From Caprella mutica (Eukaryota; Arthropoda; Malacostraca; Amphipoda; Caprellidae): a stretch of DNA of 64,000 nt. Position 1 is the stretch's first letter, and the number at the start of each line of letters is the position of its first letter. Below, in pieces: positions 37,805 to 50,469 of this stretch. A model generated the notes under the pieces. It searched no databases and had not been told where the DNA came from. It saw only the letters and a list, made by a program, of their open reading frames with translations. Both the position numbers and the translations under genes were made by a program. The stretch is taken from positions 662,626-726,625 of the forward strand of contig CANNZV010000121.1 in the NCBI GenBank assembly GCA_947561585.1, in the 5' to 3' direction.

Positions 37805-38819
37805 GAAATATAATTGCATTTCTGAATGTCCTGCATCCTTCGTGACGTTCATGCAAAATCGATAACGAACGTGACCGACGGCGTGATCGCTGCTTTAAGC
37901 CAACCAAACTGCTATTTTATATCAAACATGAGTTAGTTCGTAAGTACCAAAGTACGTCGAAAAGTTACAAGTAGAACAGCACTCAGAGTCGCCATTGATG
38001 ATATTATGACATCACAGTGAGTGTTGCCATATTTTGTACTAAGAAATTAACCTTCTTGTTGATGGAAATAATTTAACAATGTTTGAAATTGTATTTAATG
38101 GTGTAGATAGAAACACAGTTAGCATGAATTCTATGAATAAACACATCTTATAAAGTTGATTTAGAAAACCAGGCGAAGAAACGATGCGTATTCTCAATAT
38201 CCATAATTTTCATTATTTGCCTCCGGTGTGTCCAATTCATTCGCTCAAAAACAATATCGATATATACATCGTTTTTAGTCACTTTTAGACGTCTATCTAT
38301 TTAGCCATTTTCAATCGGAAAGAATACCATATTGATATGAAATCTTGAAGAAAGCCATCAAAACAAGAGACAGCTCCATTTCAATCCAATGACAGTCCGA
38401 TTCGTATACTTTGTAAAGAAGAAATGCAATACTTCCTCTACATTGAGTTCCATTCACGTGCAACAAGGAAAATATAACTGTGGTAGCCGATTAAGACGAC
38501 AGCATACAACTGATGATATTGAACGATTGGTTGTATGTTAAGTATGAAACATTGAAAAATTTAAAACTAGGTTGATTATTTTTCGGTTTGCACTGATTAA
38601 ACTAATGGTTGTATATTAAGTAAGAAAAATTGGAAATCTTGAAGAAAACTGGGCTACTTACTGTTCGGTTTGGTCGTAGGAAGTGGATAGGTTTTTTTAT
38701 AAATGTTTGGCTCGCACGAATTTTTTTTTAAACCAAAGGAGTAAAACTTGGTAAATTATGTAGATATGAAGTATTAAATATGATCTAAAACTGAAGAAGG
38801 AATATATTACAAGGGATAA

Positions 38820-38950
38820 ATGTCGTTAGAGACAAGTGTCCTAAGAGACAAGTGTTCTAAAAGAAAAGTATTTATAAGAAGTGTCCTATTTAAAGTGTAC
38901 ACACACACCACAAGTGTCCTAAAAGTCGTGTTTCAAAAGTGATATTTCAG
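38820..38950. repeat. Degenerate AAGTGTCCTAA repeats
   Basis: Seven or so spaced AAGTGTCCTAAAAG-like motifs; too irregular for a fixed period. Confidence 0.6.
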
Positions 38951-39819
38951 GAAGTGTCTGGGTATAAAATTCGCACATTAGAATTTAATTGGGAGACTTT
39001 TCATCCAAGGATTTGAAGTGAATGGAATTCTCGACTGACTGAAATGCTGCGAATGCCAAACTCTGGCATACCTGCGACTTTTAAAGGAACACAAAATAGA
39101 AGAATGGCTTTAGTGGGGAACTTCAGGTACAGACGGTGATGGATATTACTATTGTTTTCTTATTATTATTGCTGTAATGGGATTGGTAAAAAAGGTGCTC
39201 GGAAAGTTCCACTGTGGAAAGTTCCAAGTGGAATTTTCCAACCAAAAAAGGTGCTAAATTATGTGTTTGTTTTAATCCCTCACTAGAAATACTAAACTTC
39301 CTTCAATTACTTAAAAATTTAGTTCACCACAGACGTATTCAGGATGGAGCCCCTGATGCTACCTTATCGTTGAGGAAAATAATAACTGTATTAGAAAGTA
39401 TTCCATTTATTGTGATTTAAATTTACATAGTTACTAATAGGTATGACTTCGATAGAACGTTTGGCCTAAAAATAAAACACAAAAACACCAATGCCAAAAA
39501 AAATTACATTGAAATATAAAAATACTAAATTGAACATCATGGACGAGAACACGAAAAAAAAATAAAAACACTCAAATGTATATACGTCTTTATATTAAAA
39601 TGCCTCTAATATAGAAGCTTTAAATATTTCCTAGAAAATAAATGTTTCAAGACAATCGACACTTTATCTTATTCTTACTATAGAATCAGTCAATAATTTT
39701 CAACATCAATATTTCAACAAATAACAGCTAGAATCTTAGCCAATATTTAGAATCTAAAAATCATTATTTCTAAATCAACAAATAATAAAGGCTTTGGTAT
39801 TTGGAAAAAAATGTGAATA

Positions 39820-39945
39820 GGGTAAATTTTGAGATATCGGACGATTTTATAGTTTCGATCATATAAAAGTTAAATTATAATTAATAATCTAGTTTTCATT
39901 ACGTGATCGAAAATATGAAAGTGTCCGATAGGTCGGAACTTACCC
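39820..39945. repeat. Hairpin element, GGGTAAGTTCC family, copy 8
   Basis: GGGTAAATTTTGAGATATCGG and, inverted, GGGTAAGTTCCGACCTATCGG, with TA on both sides; arms carry TTTCGATCATAT / ACGTGATCGAAA. 126 bp, close to the basic form. Confidence 0.8.
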
Positions 39946-40211
39946 TATAAGATTTGTACATATCCCATTAAAGAGGAAACAGATCCTATTGTGACCTCAT
40001 TTATGCCCAGCTGCAAAAATCCCAAATTCCCTACCCGTTAAATAATTATTATTTCATATGTTTAAAAGTTGTCCCTATCCACAACTAGGTGATCCAAAGA
40101 AAGATGAAAAGAAGGCCTCGTAAAAGAGGGAACAGTGAAAGCACGCTCCATGCACTAGGTCGACTACCACAGGTAACAGTGCCGACCAGCGAATAGATGG
40201 CAAGAATAGAC

Positions 40212-40615
40212 ACCCATGGATAAGAGACCGACACAGTCAGTCTACTTACCCACGGATAAGAGACCGACACAGTCAGTCTGCTTACCCACGGATAAGAGAC
40301 CGACACAGTCAGTCTGCTTACCCATGGATAAGAGACCTACACAGTCAGTCTGCTTACCCATGGATAAGAGACCGACACAGTCAGTCTGCTTACCCATGGA
40401 TAAGAGACCTACACAGTCAGTCTGCTTACCCATGGATAAGAGACCGACACAGTCAGTCTGCTTACCCATGGATAAGAGACCGACACAGTCAGTCTGCTTA
40501 CCCACGGATAAGAGACCTACACAGTCAGTCTGCTTACCCACGGATAAGAGACCGACACAGTCAGTCTGCTTACCCATGGATAAGAGACCTAAACAGTCAG
40601 TCTGCTTTCCCATGG
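40212..40615. repeat. 36-bp minisatellite, about 11 copies
   Basis: GATAAGAGACCGACACAGTC with AGTCTGCTTACCCATG; variants CATGG/CACGG and CCGAC/CCTAC. The period is a multiple of three, so both strands show open frames (Asp-Lys-Arg-Pro-Thr-Gln-Ser-Val on plus). No evidence of translation. Confidence 0.95.
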
Positions 40616-40971
40616 AAAAAGCAAGGTAGAAGGAAGAGGAAGAAGTTGAGGAAAGAAACAAAAGTAAGCTGAATAAAAAGAATGGCAAACTAAACAAAAT
40701 CCTAAAACTAAACAAAAAAAGTCCTACCTTGAAGTAGCCTACCCATAATAATTCCTATCAATCAATTTAACTAATATTAAAAATATAATACCTGAAGCGG
40801 TTTCTAACTAGCGATCAGCAGCTGAAATTGACACCTTAGCAAATTATAGTTCTGATTAATTATCTCAAAGTTCCCAATCAATCACGTGGTGACAATATAA
40901 AGGGGGGGGGGGGAAGTGTGAGGGGACTTGGTAATTATCATCGGATAGAAAGAGGCGATAATGAATGAAAA

Positions 40972-41105
40972 GGGTAAGTTCCGAGTCATTGAACGGTTCC
41001 ACAATATCAGTCATAAAATATATAATTACCATTTTAACTCATTATAATTATTAGGTATCCAAGATACCTGCTGGTATCATGCCTACCATTCATAATAACG
41101 AGGTA
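40972..41105. repeat. Hairpin element, GGGTAAGTTCC family, copy 9 (left arm plus core)
   Basis: GGGTAAGTTCCGAGTCATTG, TTCCACAATATCAGTCATA, then the core GGTATCCAAGATACCTGC, TGGTATCATGCCTACC. The right arm is not recognisable. Confidence 0.55.
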
Positions 41106-41564
41106 ATATGTTGAATGAGTTTATTAAATTAACATTATATAACTAAGGTAAGATCATTATTCTGCACACTGCATGCAATTCGGTTCAGTATTTATTTTTC
41201 ATATGCTTTTAAAGTTTTTAATACTCTGAGTGCAACAATTGAGCGAAATACTAATCTGACGCTGAAGAAAGAGATTGTACACTCTTTGTTTCGATTTCAA
41301 ATTTGAATTTTATAAACAAACAGAGTTTTCGGTTTTCGTTTATGATTTAAATTATAAGTATATAAATGTTTCTCCAATTTCATACATTTGAAGGAATATT
41401 CAGTATTTTTTGGATTATTTCATTTTATGTGAATATAAAAATATATAAAAACATGAAAGATTAAATATGAGCTATTAAATTTCATGGGGTTTGCAGCAAA
41501 ATGATAAGAAACATTAGCCTCCTTGATTAAAACAATAAAAAAATTAGCTTGAAGGGTTCCTATA

Positions 41565-41668
41565 GTGGATACATTTTGATAATGTATCCAATACAGTGGA
41601 TACATTTTGATAATGTATCCAATACAGTGGATACATTTTGATAATGTATCCAATACACTGGATACATT
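41565..41668. repeat. 31-bp repeat of a perfect hairpin
   Basis: Three and a half copies of GTGGATACATTTTGATAATGTATCCAATACA-type sequence. Each unit holds the stem GGATACATT / AATGTATCC around TTGAT. Confidence 0.93.
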
Positions 41669-42999
41669 CACTTATTTTTCAAGCCTTTTGGTAAGTAATT
41701 CCTGAATCATGTAACCAAATAGTAGCTACTATTTTCGTTAACTATAACATACACAGTGTAGCTAGTGGTTCGTAATAGTTAATATTGAATTAACTTTAAA
41801 ATATCTATTTATTATATTTCAATAGCTAAATGTTACATAGTACTTTTTGGAACAATTAAATTTCGTAACAAGATATAAATTATTGCAGCCTGTTAATGCG
41901 ATAGGCCAGACATTATTTAATATAAACAGCCTACTAGTGCGACCACCTATGAACGCCAGAACATGATTAGTAGTTACAATTTACATTTAAAATACCAAAT
42001 AAAAATTTAAAACTTACATTTAAAATTCAACAGAAAAGAAAATTTACATTTAAAATCGAAAAAAAATTATAATTAACATCTAAAATCGAAAAGATGAGAT
42101 ACACATTTTATTTATTCTTTATTACCTTTAGGATTTAATTAGAATAGTTTGCTAGTCTAACTAATTACTAGTAATTAGCTTTCTATAGAGAATGGGAAGC
42201 ATTAGTTACTAGTGTTTCCTCACACTGATTAGTTCAATAATTGCTCTAAAGACTGATAATTTCTACAGTAAAATGAAACATCTATCAGTGGCCACCGGTG
42301 GACAACCTATTACTATTTAATGAAGTTGAAAATATATAAATGTAAATAAAAAACTGAAATGTTACATAAAAATAGAATTTTTTCATCACGTTCACCCATA
42401 AAATTAAAACAATTTCACGACCCATAAAACAATATACCACGGAAAATAATTAAAAGATGTTATCTAGTTTTCCAAGAGGGGAAATTGGACTGACTTGAAG
42501 GGGGGGGGGGGGGGTGAGTCAAGGGGGGGGGTAAGGGAGGGAGGGGTTGGGGGGTGATGAGCAGTGAAGAGATAAAAAGTGATGTTTTCGAGGTTTCTAT
42601 TTACGAGGAAGAAGGCAATGGATACTTTACTGCACGGGCCCTTTTTAAGTAGATTGTCTGAATGGAACATTGAAAAGCGGGAAATTAATAGTGAAAACAG
42701 TAACAGGTTCCTAAACTCAGAATAATAAAAACTTAAACTCTTTTACAGTTATTCGTCAAACCAAAACATGTTCTAAAACGTTTCAACATGTTTTAACACG
42801 TTTCAACATGTTCTAAAACGTTTCGAAATGTTTTAACACGTTTCAACATGTTTTAACACATTTCAACATGTTCTAAAACGTTTCTTAATAACAGCATAAA
42901 AAGAAACAAGAAACAATTTATATTTAGCTTGAAAATTAATTCTTTTGATAGGTAACAAACCTCAATGAAAACATTACCACTCAAAATCATCTCCCATTA
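41669..42999. other. No gene seen apart from repeats listed
   Basis: AT-rich, with a G-run tract at 42500-42555 (runs of 14 and 8 G) and the 20-bp array. Confidence 0.6.
42768..42888. repeat. 20-bp minisatellite (AACATGTTCTAAAACGTTTC)
   Basis: About six copies in two subtypes (TTCTAAAACG, TTTTAACACG) that mostly alternate. The ACATGT and AACGTT parts are palindromic. Similar ACATGTTTAAACATGTTCAAAC strings occur at 58648-58695. Confidence 0.92.
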
Positions 43000-44022
43000 T
43001 AGACAGAATAAAAGAAATAGCAAGTATTTTGGTTAAAATGATATTTCATTATAGACAGAATAAAAGAAATAGCAAGTATTTTGGTTAGAATGATATTTCA
43101 TTATAGACAGAATAAAAGAAATAGCAAGTATTTTGGTTAGAATGATATTTCATTATAGACAAAATAAAAGAAATGGCAAGTATTTTGGTTAAAATGATAT
43201 TTCATTATAGACAGAATAAAAGAAATAGCAAGTATTTTGGTTAGAATGATATTTCATTATAGACAGAATAAAAGAAATAGCAAGTATTTTGGTTAGAATG
43301 ATATTTCATTATAGACAGAATAAAAGAAATAGCAAGTATTTTGGTTAGAATGATATTTCATTATAGACAAAATAAAAGAAATAGCAAGTATTTTGGTTAA
43401 AATGATATTTCATTATAGACAGAATAAAAGAAATAGCAAGTATTTTGGTTAGAATGATATTTCATTATAGACAGAATAAAAGAAATAGCAAGTATTTTGG
43501 TTAAAATGATATTTCATTATAGACAGAATAAAAGAAATAGCAAGTATTTTGGTTAGAATGATATTTCATTATAGACAGAATAAAAGAAATAGCAAGTATT
43601 TTGGTTAGAATGATATTTCATTATAGACAAAATAAAAGAAATGGCAAGTATTTTGGTTAAAATGATATTTCATTATAGACAGAATAAAAGAAATAGCAAG
43701 TATTTTGGTTAGAATGATATTTCATTATAGACAGAATAAAAGAAATAGCAAGTATTTTGGTTAGAATGATATTTCATTATAGACAAAATAAAAGAAATAG
43801 CAAGTATTTTGGTTAAAATGATATTTCATTATAGACAGAATAAAAGAAATAGCAAGTATTTTGGTTAGAATGATATTTCATTATAGACAGAATAAAAGAA
43901 ATAGCAAGTATTTTGGTTTAAATGATATTTCATTATAGACAGAATAAAAGAAATAGCAAGTATTTTGGTTTAAATGATATTTCATTATAGACAGAATAAA
44001 AGAAATAGCAAGTATTTTGGTT
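43000..44022. repeat. 52-bp minisatellite, about 20 copies
   Basis: GATATTTCATTATAGACAGA, then ATAAAAGAAATAGCAAGTAT and TTTGGTTAGAAT. Variant units (ACAAAAT with GTTAAAAT, and GGCAAG) recur in the same order about nine units apart, pointing to duplication of multi-unit blocks. Confidence 0.97.
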
Positions 44023-44179
44023 GCTTTGTGACGTCAATGATAATAAATCAAAATTCAGCGCCTAGGCTTTCCCGTCAGTTAATCAAATTACCGAGAAAAA
44101 ATGGAGAGAACTTCACAATAAAATGGCAAGAAGAAGAATAGTAATAACATTAATGGAGCTGACAGCAAAATATAATAAA

Positions 44180-44458
44180 GTCAAGGGGACTTTAGAATTT
44201 AAAGTCAATGGGAGAAGGGGACTTTAGAATTTAAAGTCAATGGGAGAAGGGGACTTTAGAATTTGAAGTCAACGGGAGAAGGGGACTTTAGAATTTAAAG
44301 TCAATGGGAGAAAGGGACTTAAGAATTTAAAGTCAATAGGACTTTAGAATTTAAAGTCAATAGGACTTTAGAATTTAAAGTCAATGGGAGAAAGGGACTT
44401 AAGAATTTAAAGTCAATGGGACTTTAGAATTTAAAGTCAATAGGACTTTAGAATTTGA
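44180..44458. repeat. 24/31-bp mixed minisatellite
   Basis: GGACTTTAGAATTTAAAGTCAAT with or without the spacer GGGAGAAG. The string ACTTTAGAATTTAAAGT is a near-perfect palindrome. Confidence 0.93.
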
Positions 44459-44725
44459 AACAGCTGAAAAGCATAAGATAACCAATGAGATATACAAAAA
44501 ATAAAGATATTTACCTGTACAATTATTACAATGATATCATCAATTAATTGTGAATAGTTTTATACACGAATGGTTCACGGTTTAGAAATAATTTTCATCT
44601 GTAATAAATTAGATATTAGCTAAGTAACTAATAAATGGCAAGAATTAAACTGAGCAAAATATGAATAAAAATAAACTAAGTATCCATAGGCTAAATACAC
44701 TAACAATCTACATATGTAGCTATTA

Positions 44726-44916
44726 CAGTTCACTCCGTTTAATAAAACCACTGTTTACTGCGACCAGTCAGGCAGAAACATACACCAATACCTTTGGAGA
44801 AAGCGGAAGGTTATATTTTCTATCTATTTTCATTTACTGCACTGCTCATAAAAACCGCCGCTGACTACGACCAGATAGGCAAATAATGGTCATACTCATA
44901 TTAACCGGAGTGACTG
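44726..44916. mobile_element. pogo/Tigger-like short element
   Basis: Ends CAGTTCACTCCGTTTAATA and, inverted, CAGTCACTCCGGTTAATAT, with TA before the left end. Subterminal TACTGCGACCAGTCAGGC / CGTAGTCAGC motifs resemble those of pogo-like elements. 191 bp; no transposase. Confidence 0.6.
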
Positions 44917-44959
44917 GTCAATATAATACTCATCTAATAGATGTACTAAAGTCATTTTT

Positions 44960-45089
44960 GGGTAAGTTTTGAATTATCGGACTGCTTCACATCTTCGGTC
45001 ATATAAGAAAAAATAATTACTATTATATCGTTTTTTTCTTGTAGCTATGACCGAAGATGTGGAACTGACCGATAGTTCGAAACTTACCC
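44960..45089. repeat. Hairpin element, GGGTAAGTTCC family, copy 10
   Basis: GGGTAAGTTTTGAATTATCGG and, inverted, GGGTAAGTTTCGAACTATCGG; long arms CTTCACATCTTCGGTCATA / TATGACCGAAGATGTGGAA. 130 bp and nearly a perfect hairpin. Confidence 0.85.
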
Positions 45090-45344
45090 TACTATCACCA
45101 GCTAAAAGATTATATAGCGCAGTAATAACTTTTCGTTAGACTCTTCACGCGCATACATACATTGATGCATAGAAATTCATTGGAAGAACTGTACCTATCA
45201 CTTCAAAACTAAAGAACAAAAATAATGGCACGAGTTACAGAGTATTTTAAAGTAGAGAGAAATGCTAAAATAAATAATTACCCAAGAGATTCGCTGTTCA
45301 ATTTAAAAAGTAACTAACATTTAAAATAAATCTAAAGGAACTTG

Positions 45345-48300
45345 TTTGTGAGTCTGTATCAGTGATACAAGTGTATCAATAAGATATAACAGTATCTACT
45401 GTATCAGTGATACAAGTGCATCAATAAGATATAACAGTATCTACTGTATCAGTGATACAAGTGCATCAATAAGATATAACAGTATCTACTGTATCAGTGA
45501 TACAAGTGTATCAATAAGATATAACAGTATCTACTGTATCAGTGATACAAGTGCATCAATAAGATATAACAGTATCTACTGTATCAGTGATACAAGTGTA
45601 TCAATAAGATATAACAGTATCTACTGTATCAGTGATACAAGTGCATCAATAAGATATAACAGTATCTACTGTATCAGTGATACAAGTGTATCAATAAGAT
45701 ATAACAGTATCTACTGTATCAGTGATACAAGTGCATCAATAAGATATAACAGTATCTACTGTATCAGTGATACAAGTGTATCAATAAGATATAACAGTAT
45801 CTACTGTATCAGTGATACAAGTGCATCAATAAGATATAACAGTATCTACTGTATCAGTGATACAAGTGTATCAATAAGATATAACAGTATCTACTGTATC
45901 AGTGATACAAGTGCATCAATAAGATATAACAGTATCTACTGTATCAGTGATACAAGTGCATCAATAAGATATAACAGTATCTACTGTATCAGTGATACAA
46001 GTGCATCAATAAGAAATAACAGTATCTACTGTATCAGTGATACAAGTGTATCAATAAGATATAACAGTATCTACTGTATCAGTGATACAAGTGCATCAAT
46101 AAGATATAACAGTATCTACTGTATCAGTGATACAAGTGTATCAATAAGATATGACATTCTGTATCAGTGATACAAGTATATCAATAAGATATAACAGTCT
46201 GTATCAGTGATACAAGTATATCAATAAGATATAACAGTCTGTATCAGTGATACAAGTGTATCAATAAGATATAACAGTCTGTATCAGTGATACAAGTATA
46301 TCAATAAGATATGACATTCTGTATCAGTTACACAAGTATATCAATAAGATATAACAGTCTGTATCAGTGATACAAGTATATCAATAAGATATAACAGTCT
46401 GTATCAGTGATACAAGTATATCAATAAGATATAACAGTCTGTATCAGTGATACAAGTGTATCAATAAGATATAACAGTCTGTATCAGTGATACAAGTATA
46501 TCAATAAGATATAACATTCTGTATCAGTGATACAAGTGTATCAATAAGATATAACAATCTGTATCAGTGATACAAGTATATCAATAAGATATGACATTCT
46601 GTATCAGTTACACAAGTATATCAATAAGATATAACAGTCTGTATCAGTGATACAAGTATATCAATAAGATATGACATTCTGTATCAGTGATACAAGTATA
46701 TCAATAAGATATAACAGTCTGTATCAGTGATACAAGTATATCAATAAGATATAACAGTCTGTATCAGTGATACAAGTGTATCAATAAGATATAACAGTCT
46801 GTATCAGTGATACAAGTATATCAATAAGATATGACATTCTGTATCAGTTACACAAGTATATCAATAAGATATAACAGTCTGTATCAGTGATACAAGTATA
46901 TCAATAAGATATAACAGTCTGTATCAGTGATACAAGTATATCAATAAGATATAACAGTCTGTATCAGTGATACAAGTGTATCAATAAGATATAACAGTCT
47001 GTATCAGTGATACAAGTATATCAATAAGATATAACATTCTGTATCAGTGATACAAGTGTATCAATAAGATATAACAATCTGTATCAGTGATACAAGTATA
47101 TCAATAAGATATGACATTCTGTATCAGTTACACAAGTATATCAATAAGATATAACAGTCTGTATCAGTGATACAAGTATATCAATAAGATATAACAGTCT
47201 GTATCAGTGATACAAGTATATCAATAAGATATAACAGTCTGTATCAGTGATACAAGTGTATCAATAAGATATAACAGTCTGTATCAGTGATACAAGTATA
47301 TCAATAAGATATAACATTCTGTATCAGTGATACAAGTGTATCAAAAAGATATAACAGTCTGTATCAGTGATACAAGTATATCAATAAGATATAACAGTCT
47401 GTATCAGTTACACAAGTATATCAATAAGATATAACAGTCTGTATCAGTGATACAAGTGTATCATTAAGATATAACAGTCTGTATCAGTGATACAAGTATA
47501 TCAATAAGATATAACAGTCTGTATCAGTGATACAAGTATATCAATAAGATATAACAGTCTGTATCAGTGATACAAGTGTATCAATAAGATATAACAGTCT
47601 GTATCAGTGATACAAGTATATCAATAAGATATGACATTCTGTATCAGTTACACAAGTATATCAATAAGATATAACAGTCTGTATCAGTGATACAAGTATA
47701 TCAATAAGATATAACAGTCTGTATCAGTGATACAAGTATATCAATAAGATATAACAGTCTGTATCAGTGATACAAGTGTATCAATAAGATATAACATTCT
47801 GTATCAGTGATACAAGTATATCAATAAGATATAACATTCTGTATCAGTGATACAAGTGTATCAATAAGATATAACAGTCTGTATCAGTGATACAAGTATA
47901 TCAATAAGATATAACAGTCTGTATCAGTTACACAAGTATATCAATAAGATATAACAGTCTGTATCAGTGATACAAGTGTATCAATAAGATATAACAGTCT
48001 GTATCAGTGATACAAGTATATCAATAAGATATAACAGTCTGTATCAGTGATACAAGTATATCAATAAGATATAACAGTCTGTATCAGTGATACAAGTGTA
48101 TCAATAAGATATAACAGTCTGTATCAGTGATACAAGTATATCAATAAGATATAACAGTCTGTATCAGTGATACAAGTGTATCAATAAGATATAACAGTCT
48201 GTATCAGTGATACAAGTGTATCAATAAGATATAACAGTCTGTATCAGTGATACAAGTATATCAATAAGATATAACAGTCTGTATCAGTGATACAAGTGTA

Positions 48301-49075
48301 TCAATAAGATATAACAGTCTGTATCAGTGATACAAGTATATCAATAAGATATAACAGTCTGTATCAGTGATACAAGTGTATCAATAAGATATAACAGTCT
48401 GTATCAGTGATACAAGTGTATCAATAAGAAATAACAGTATCTACTGTATCAGTGATACAAGTGTATCAATATGAAATAACAATCTGTATCAGTGATACAA
48501 GTGTATCAATATGAAATAACAGTCTGTATCAGTGATACAAGTGTATCAATATGAAATAACAATCTGTATCAGTGATACAAGTGTATCAATATGAAATAAC
48601 AGTCTGTATCAGTGATACAAGTGTATCAATATGAAATAACAATCTGTATCAGTGATACAAGTGTATCAATATGAAATAACAATCTGTATCAGTGATACAA
48701 GTGTATCAATATGAAATAACAGTCTGTATCAGTGATACAAGTGTATCAATATGAAATAACAATCTGTATCAGTGATACAAGTGTATCAATATGAAATAAC
48801 AGTCTGTATCAGTGATACAAGTGTATCAATATGAAATAACAATCTGTATCAGTGATACAAGTGTATCAATATGAAATAACAGTCTGTATCAGTGATACAA
48901 GTGTATCAATATGAAATAACAATCTGTATCAGTGATACAAGAGTATCAATATGAAATAACAATCTGTATCAGTGATACAAGTGTATCAATATGAAATAAC
49001 AGTCTGTATCAGTGATACAAGTGTATCAATATGAAATAACAATCTGTATCAGTGATACAAGTGTATCAAAAAATA
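45345..49075. repeat. 3.7-kb satellite of GTATCAGTGATACAAG units in three domains
   Basis: Domain 1 (about 45365-46150): 45-bp units with ATCTACT, in which GTGTA and GTGCA alternate, a 90-bp dimer. Domain 2 (about 46150-48430): 40-bp units. The variant GTATCAGTTACACAAG occurs at 46321, 46601, 46841, 47121, 47401, 47641 and 47921, that is every 280 or 240 bp. Domain 3 (about 48470-49075): 40-bp units with AATATGAAATAAC, AACAAT and AACAGT often alternating (80 bp). Every unit holds the odd palindrome GTATCAGTGATAC. Confidence 0.97.
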
Positions 49076-49499
49076 GAACAACGAAAGATTAAAAAATATA
49101 GAAACCTTCACAAGGAAATTCTCATCAATGATATCCACCTTTTCAATTTCTTTGCATGGGAATATTCTCTCGAACGGAATCTATATTTAGGAATCCTCAA
49201 CATTTGTAACAATAAAGTGAAATGGCATTTAAATTATTATTAAAAAAATAAACACAATTTGAACCGTTTACAAATGGAAAGGCATTAACTAAAAAGACAA
49301 ATAGATTTCTTGACGGAAATGAAGTGGTAAAATTAAGAGGGTTAAATTATCCCCATTGCTCTAAATCTACGGGCATTTCACTAGAGAATTTCAGAGAAAA
49401 AACTCTTTTTACGCTAAAAGACAGAATTGGAGACAGAAATTTGGACAGATTCGGATTGGTCTTCGGAATGTACAGGAATAAAAGGATCTTATTTTAGTG

Positions 49500-49835
49500 A
49501 ATTGACTAGCACACTAGAATGTGTATTCTAATGAATATTGTAAATCGTAGCTATTACAAAGAATATTGTAAATCGTAGCTATTACAAAGAATATTGTAAC
49601 TTGTAGTTATTACAAAGTGTATTGTAACTTGTATTCTGATGAATATTGTAACTTGTATTCTGATGAATATTGTAACTTGTATTCTGAAGAATATTGTAAC
49701 TTGTATTCTGAAGAATATTGTAACTTGTATTCTGAAGAATATTGTAACTTGTATTCTGAAGAATATTGTAACTTGTATTCTGAAGAATATAGTATCTTGT
49801 ATTCTGACGAATATTGTAACTTGTTGCTATAAGCT
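49500..49835. repeat. 24-bp minisatellite (GAATATTGTAACTTGTATTCTGAA)
   Basis: About eight good copies preceded by three longer, older units with GTAGCTATTACAAAG. Plus-strand Tyr-Cys-Asn-Leu frames are artefacts. Confidence 0.93.
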
Positions 49836-50469
49836 ACAAAGAATATTGTTACTTATATTACAAAGTATTTTGTTAATGGTATTACTGATACCATTGTAAC
49901 TTGTCTTCTGATAAAATTGCAACTTATATTCTGATAATAAATTTATATTCAAACAAATATAAGCTACCTCTAAAATAAAACAATACTTCAAACAAATAAA
50001 AACACCACACAGAATAAAAATTAAACACCGATAAAGCAATAGGAAAAAGATCAGTAACAATAAGGAATAATATAATATATAGTTATTGTAGAATGTTCTG
50101 AGGGTTTAATCAATGAAAATGTGTTATGAATTGGCTAGAGAGGTGTAATGAGGTAATATAAATTTAACTTAATAGTATTGGGACTGTGTATCATTTGAGA
50201 ACGACTGAAAATAATGGTTATAGCTATTAATATCTAGAGACGCATTGAGTGAAATTTACCACGGACAGTTATTATCAAAGCATTAATGAACTGTATAGTC
50301 ACTGTATTGTGTTATATTATTTTCTTAGTGTGATGTAGCCACTTTAAATTAAGGAATGACTTTTACTGCAATAATATCAGAGCCTAATTAGTTAGACATC
50401 AAATTTGAGATGAATTGAATGTCATAATTTTATACATTATTGTAATGTCTCCTGATTCTGCTATAACTG

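Larger units (their letters stand above)
36971..39819. other. No secure gene
   Basis: Holds the 57-bp repeated block and a 104-codon plus-strand frame (37551-37865) of unknown meaning; the rest is AT-rich with no recognisable protein. Confidence 0.5.

Noticed and set aside
40216..40715. Repeat protein frames with DKRPTQSVCLPM units
   Set aside because: A 36-bp minisatellite open on both strands. Translation cannot be excluded, but nothing supports it.
45345..49075. Possible CRISPR array
   Set aside because: Units are contiguous with no unique spacers, and the genome is clearly a eukaryote's.
49617..49899. Tyr/Cys-rich frames
   Set aside because: 24-bp repeat artefact.
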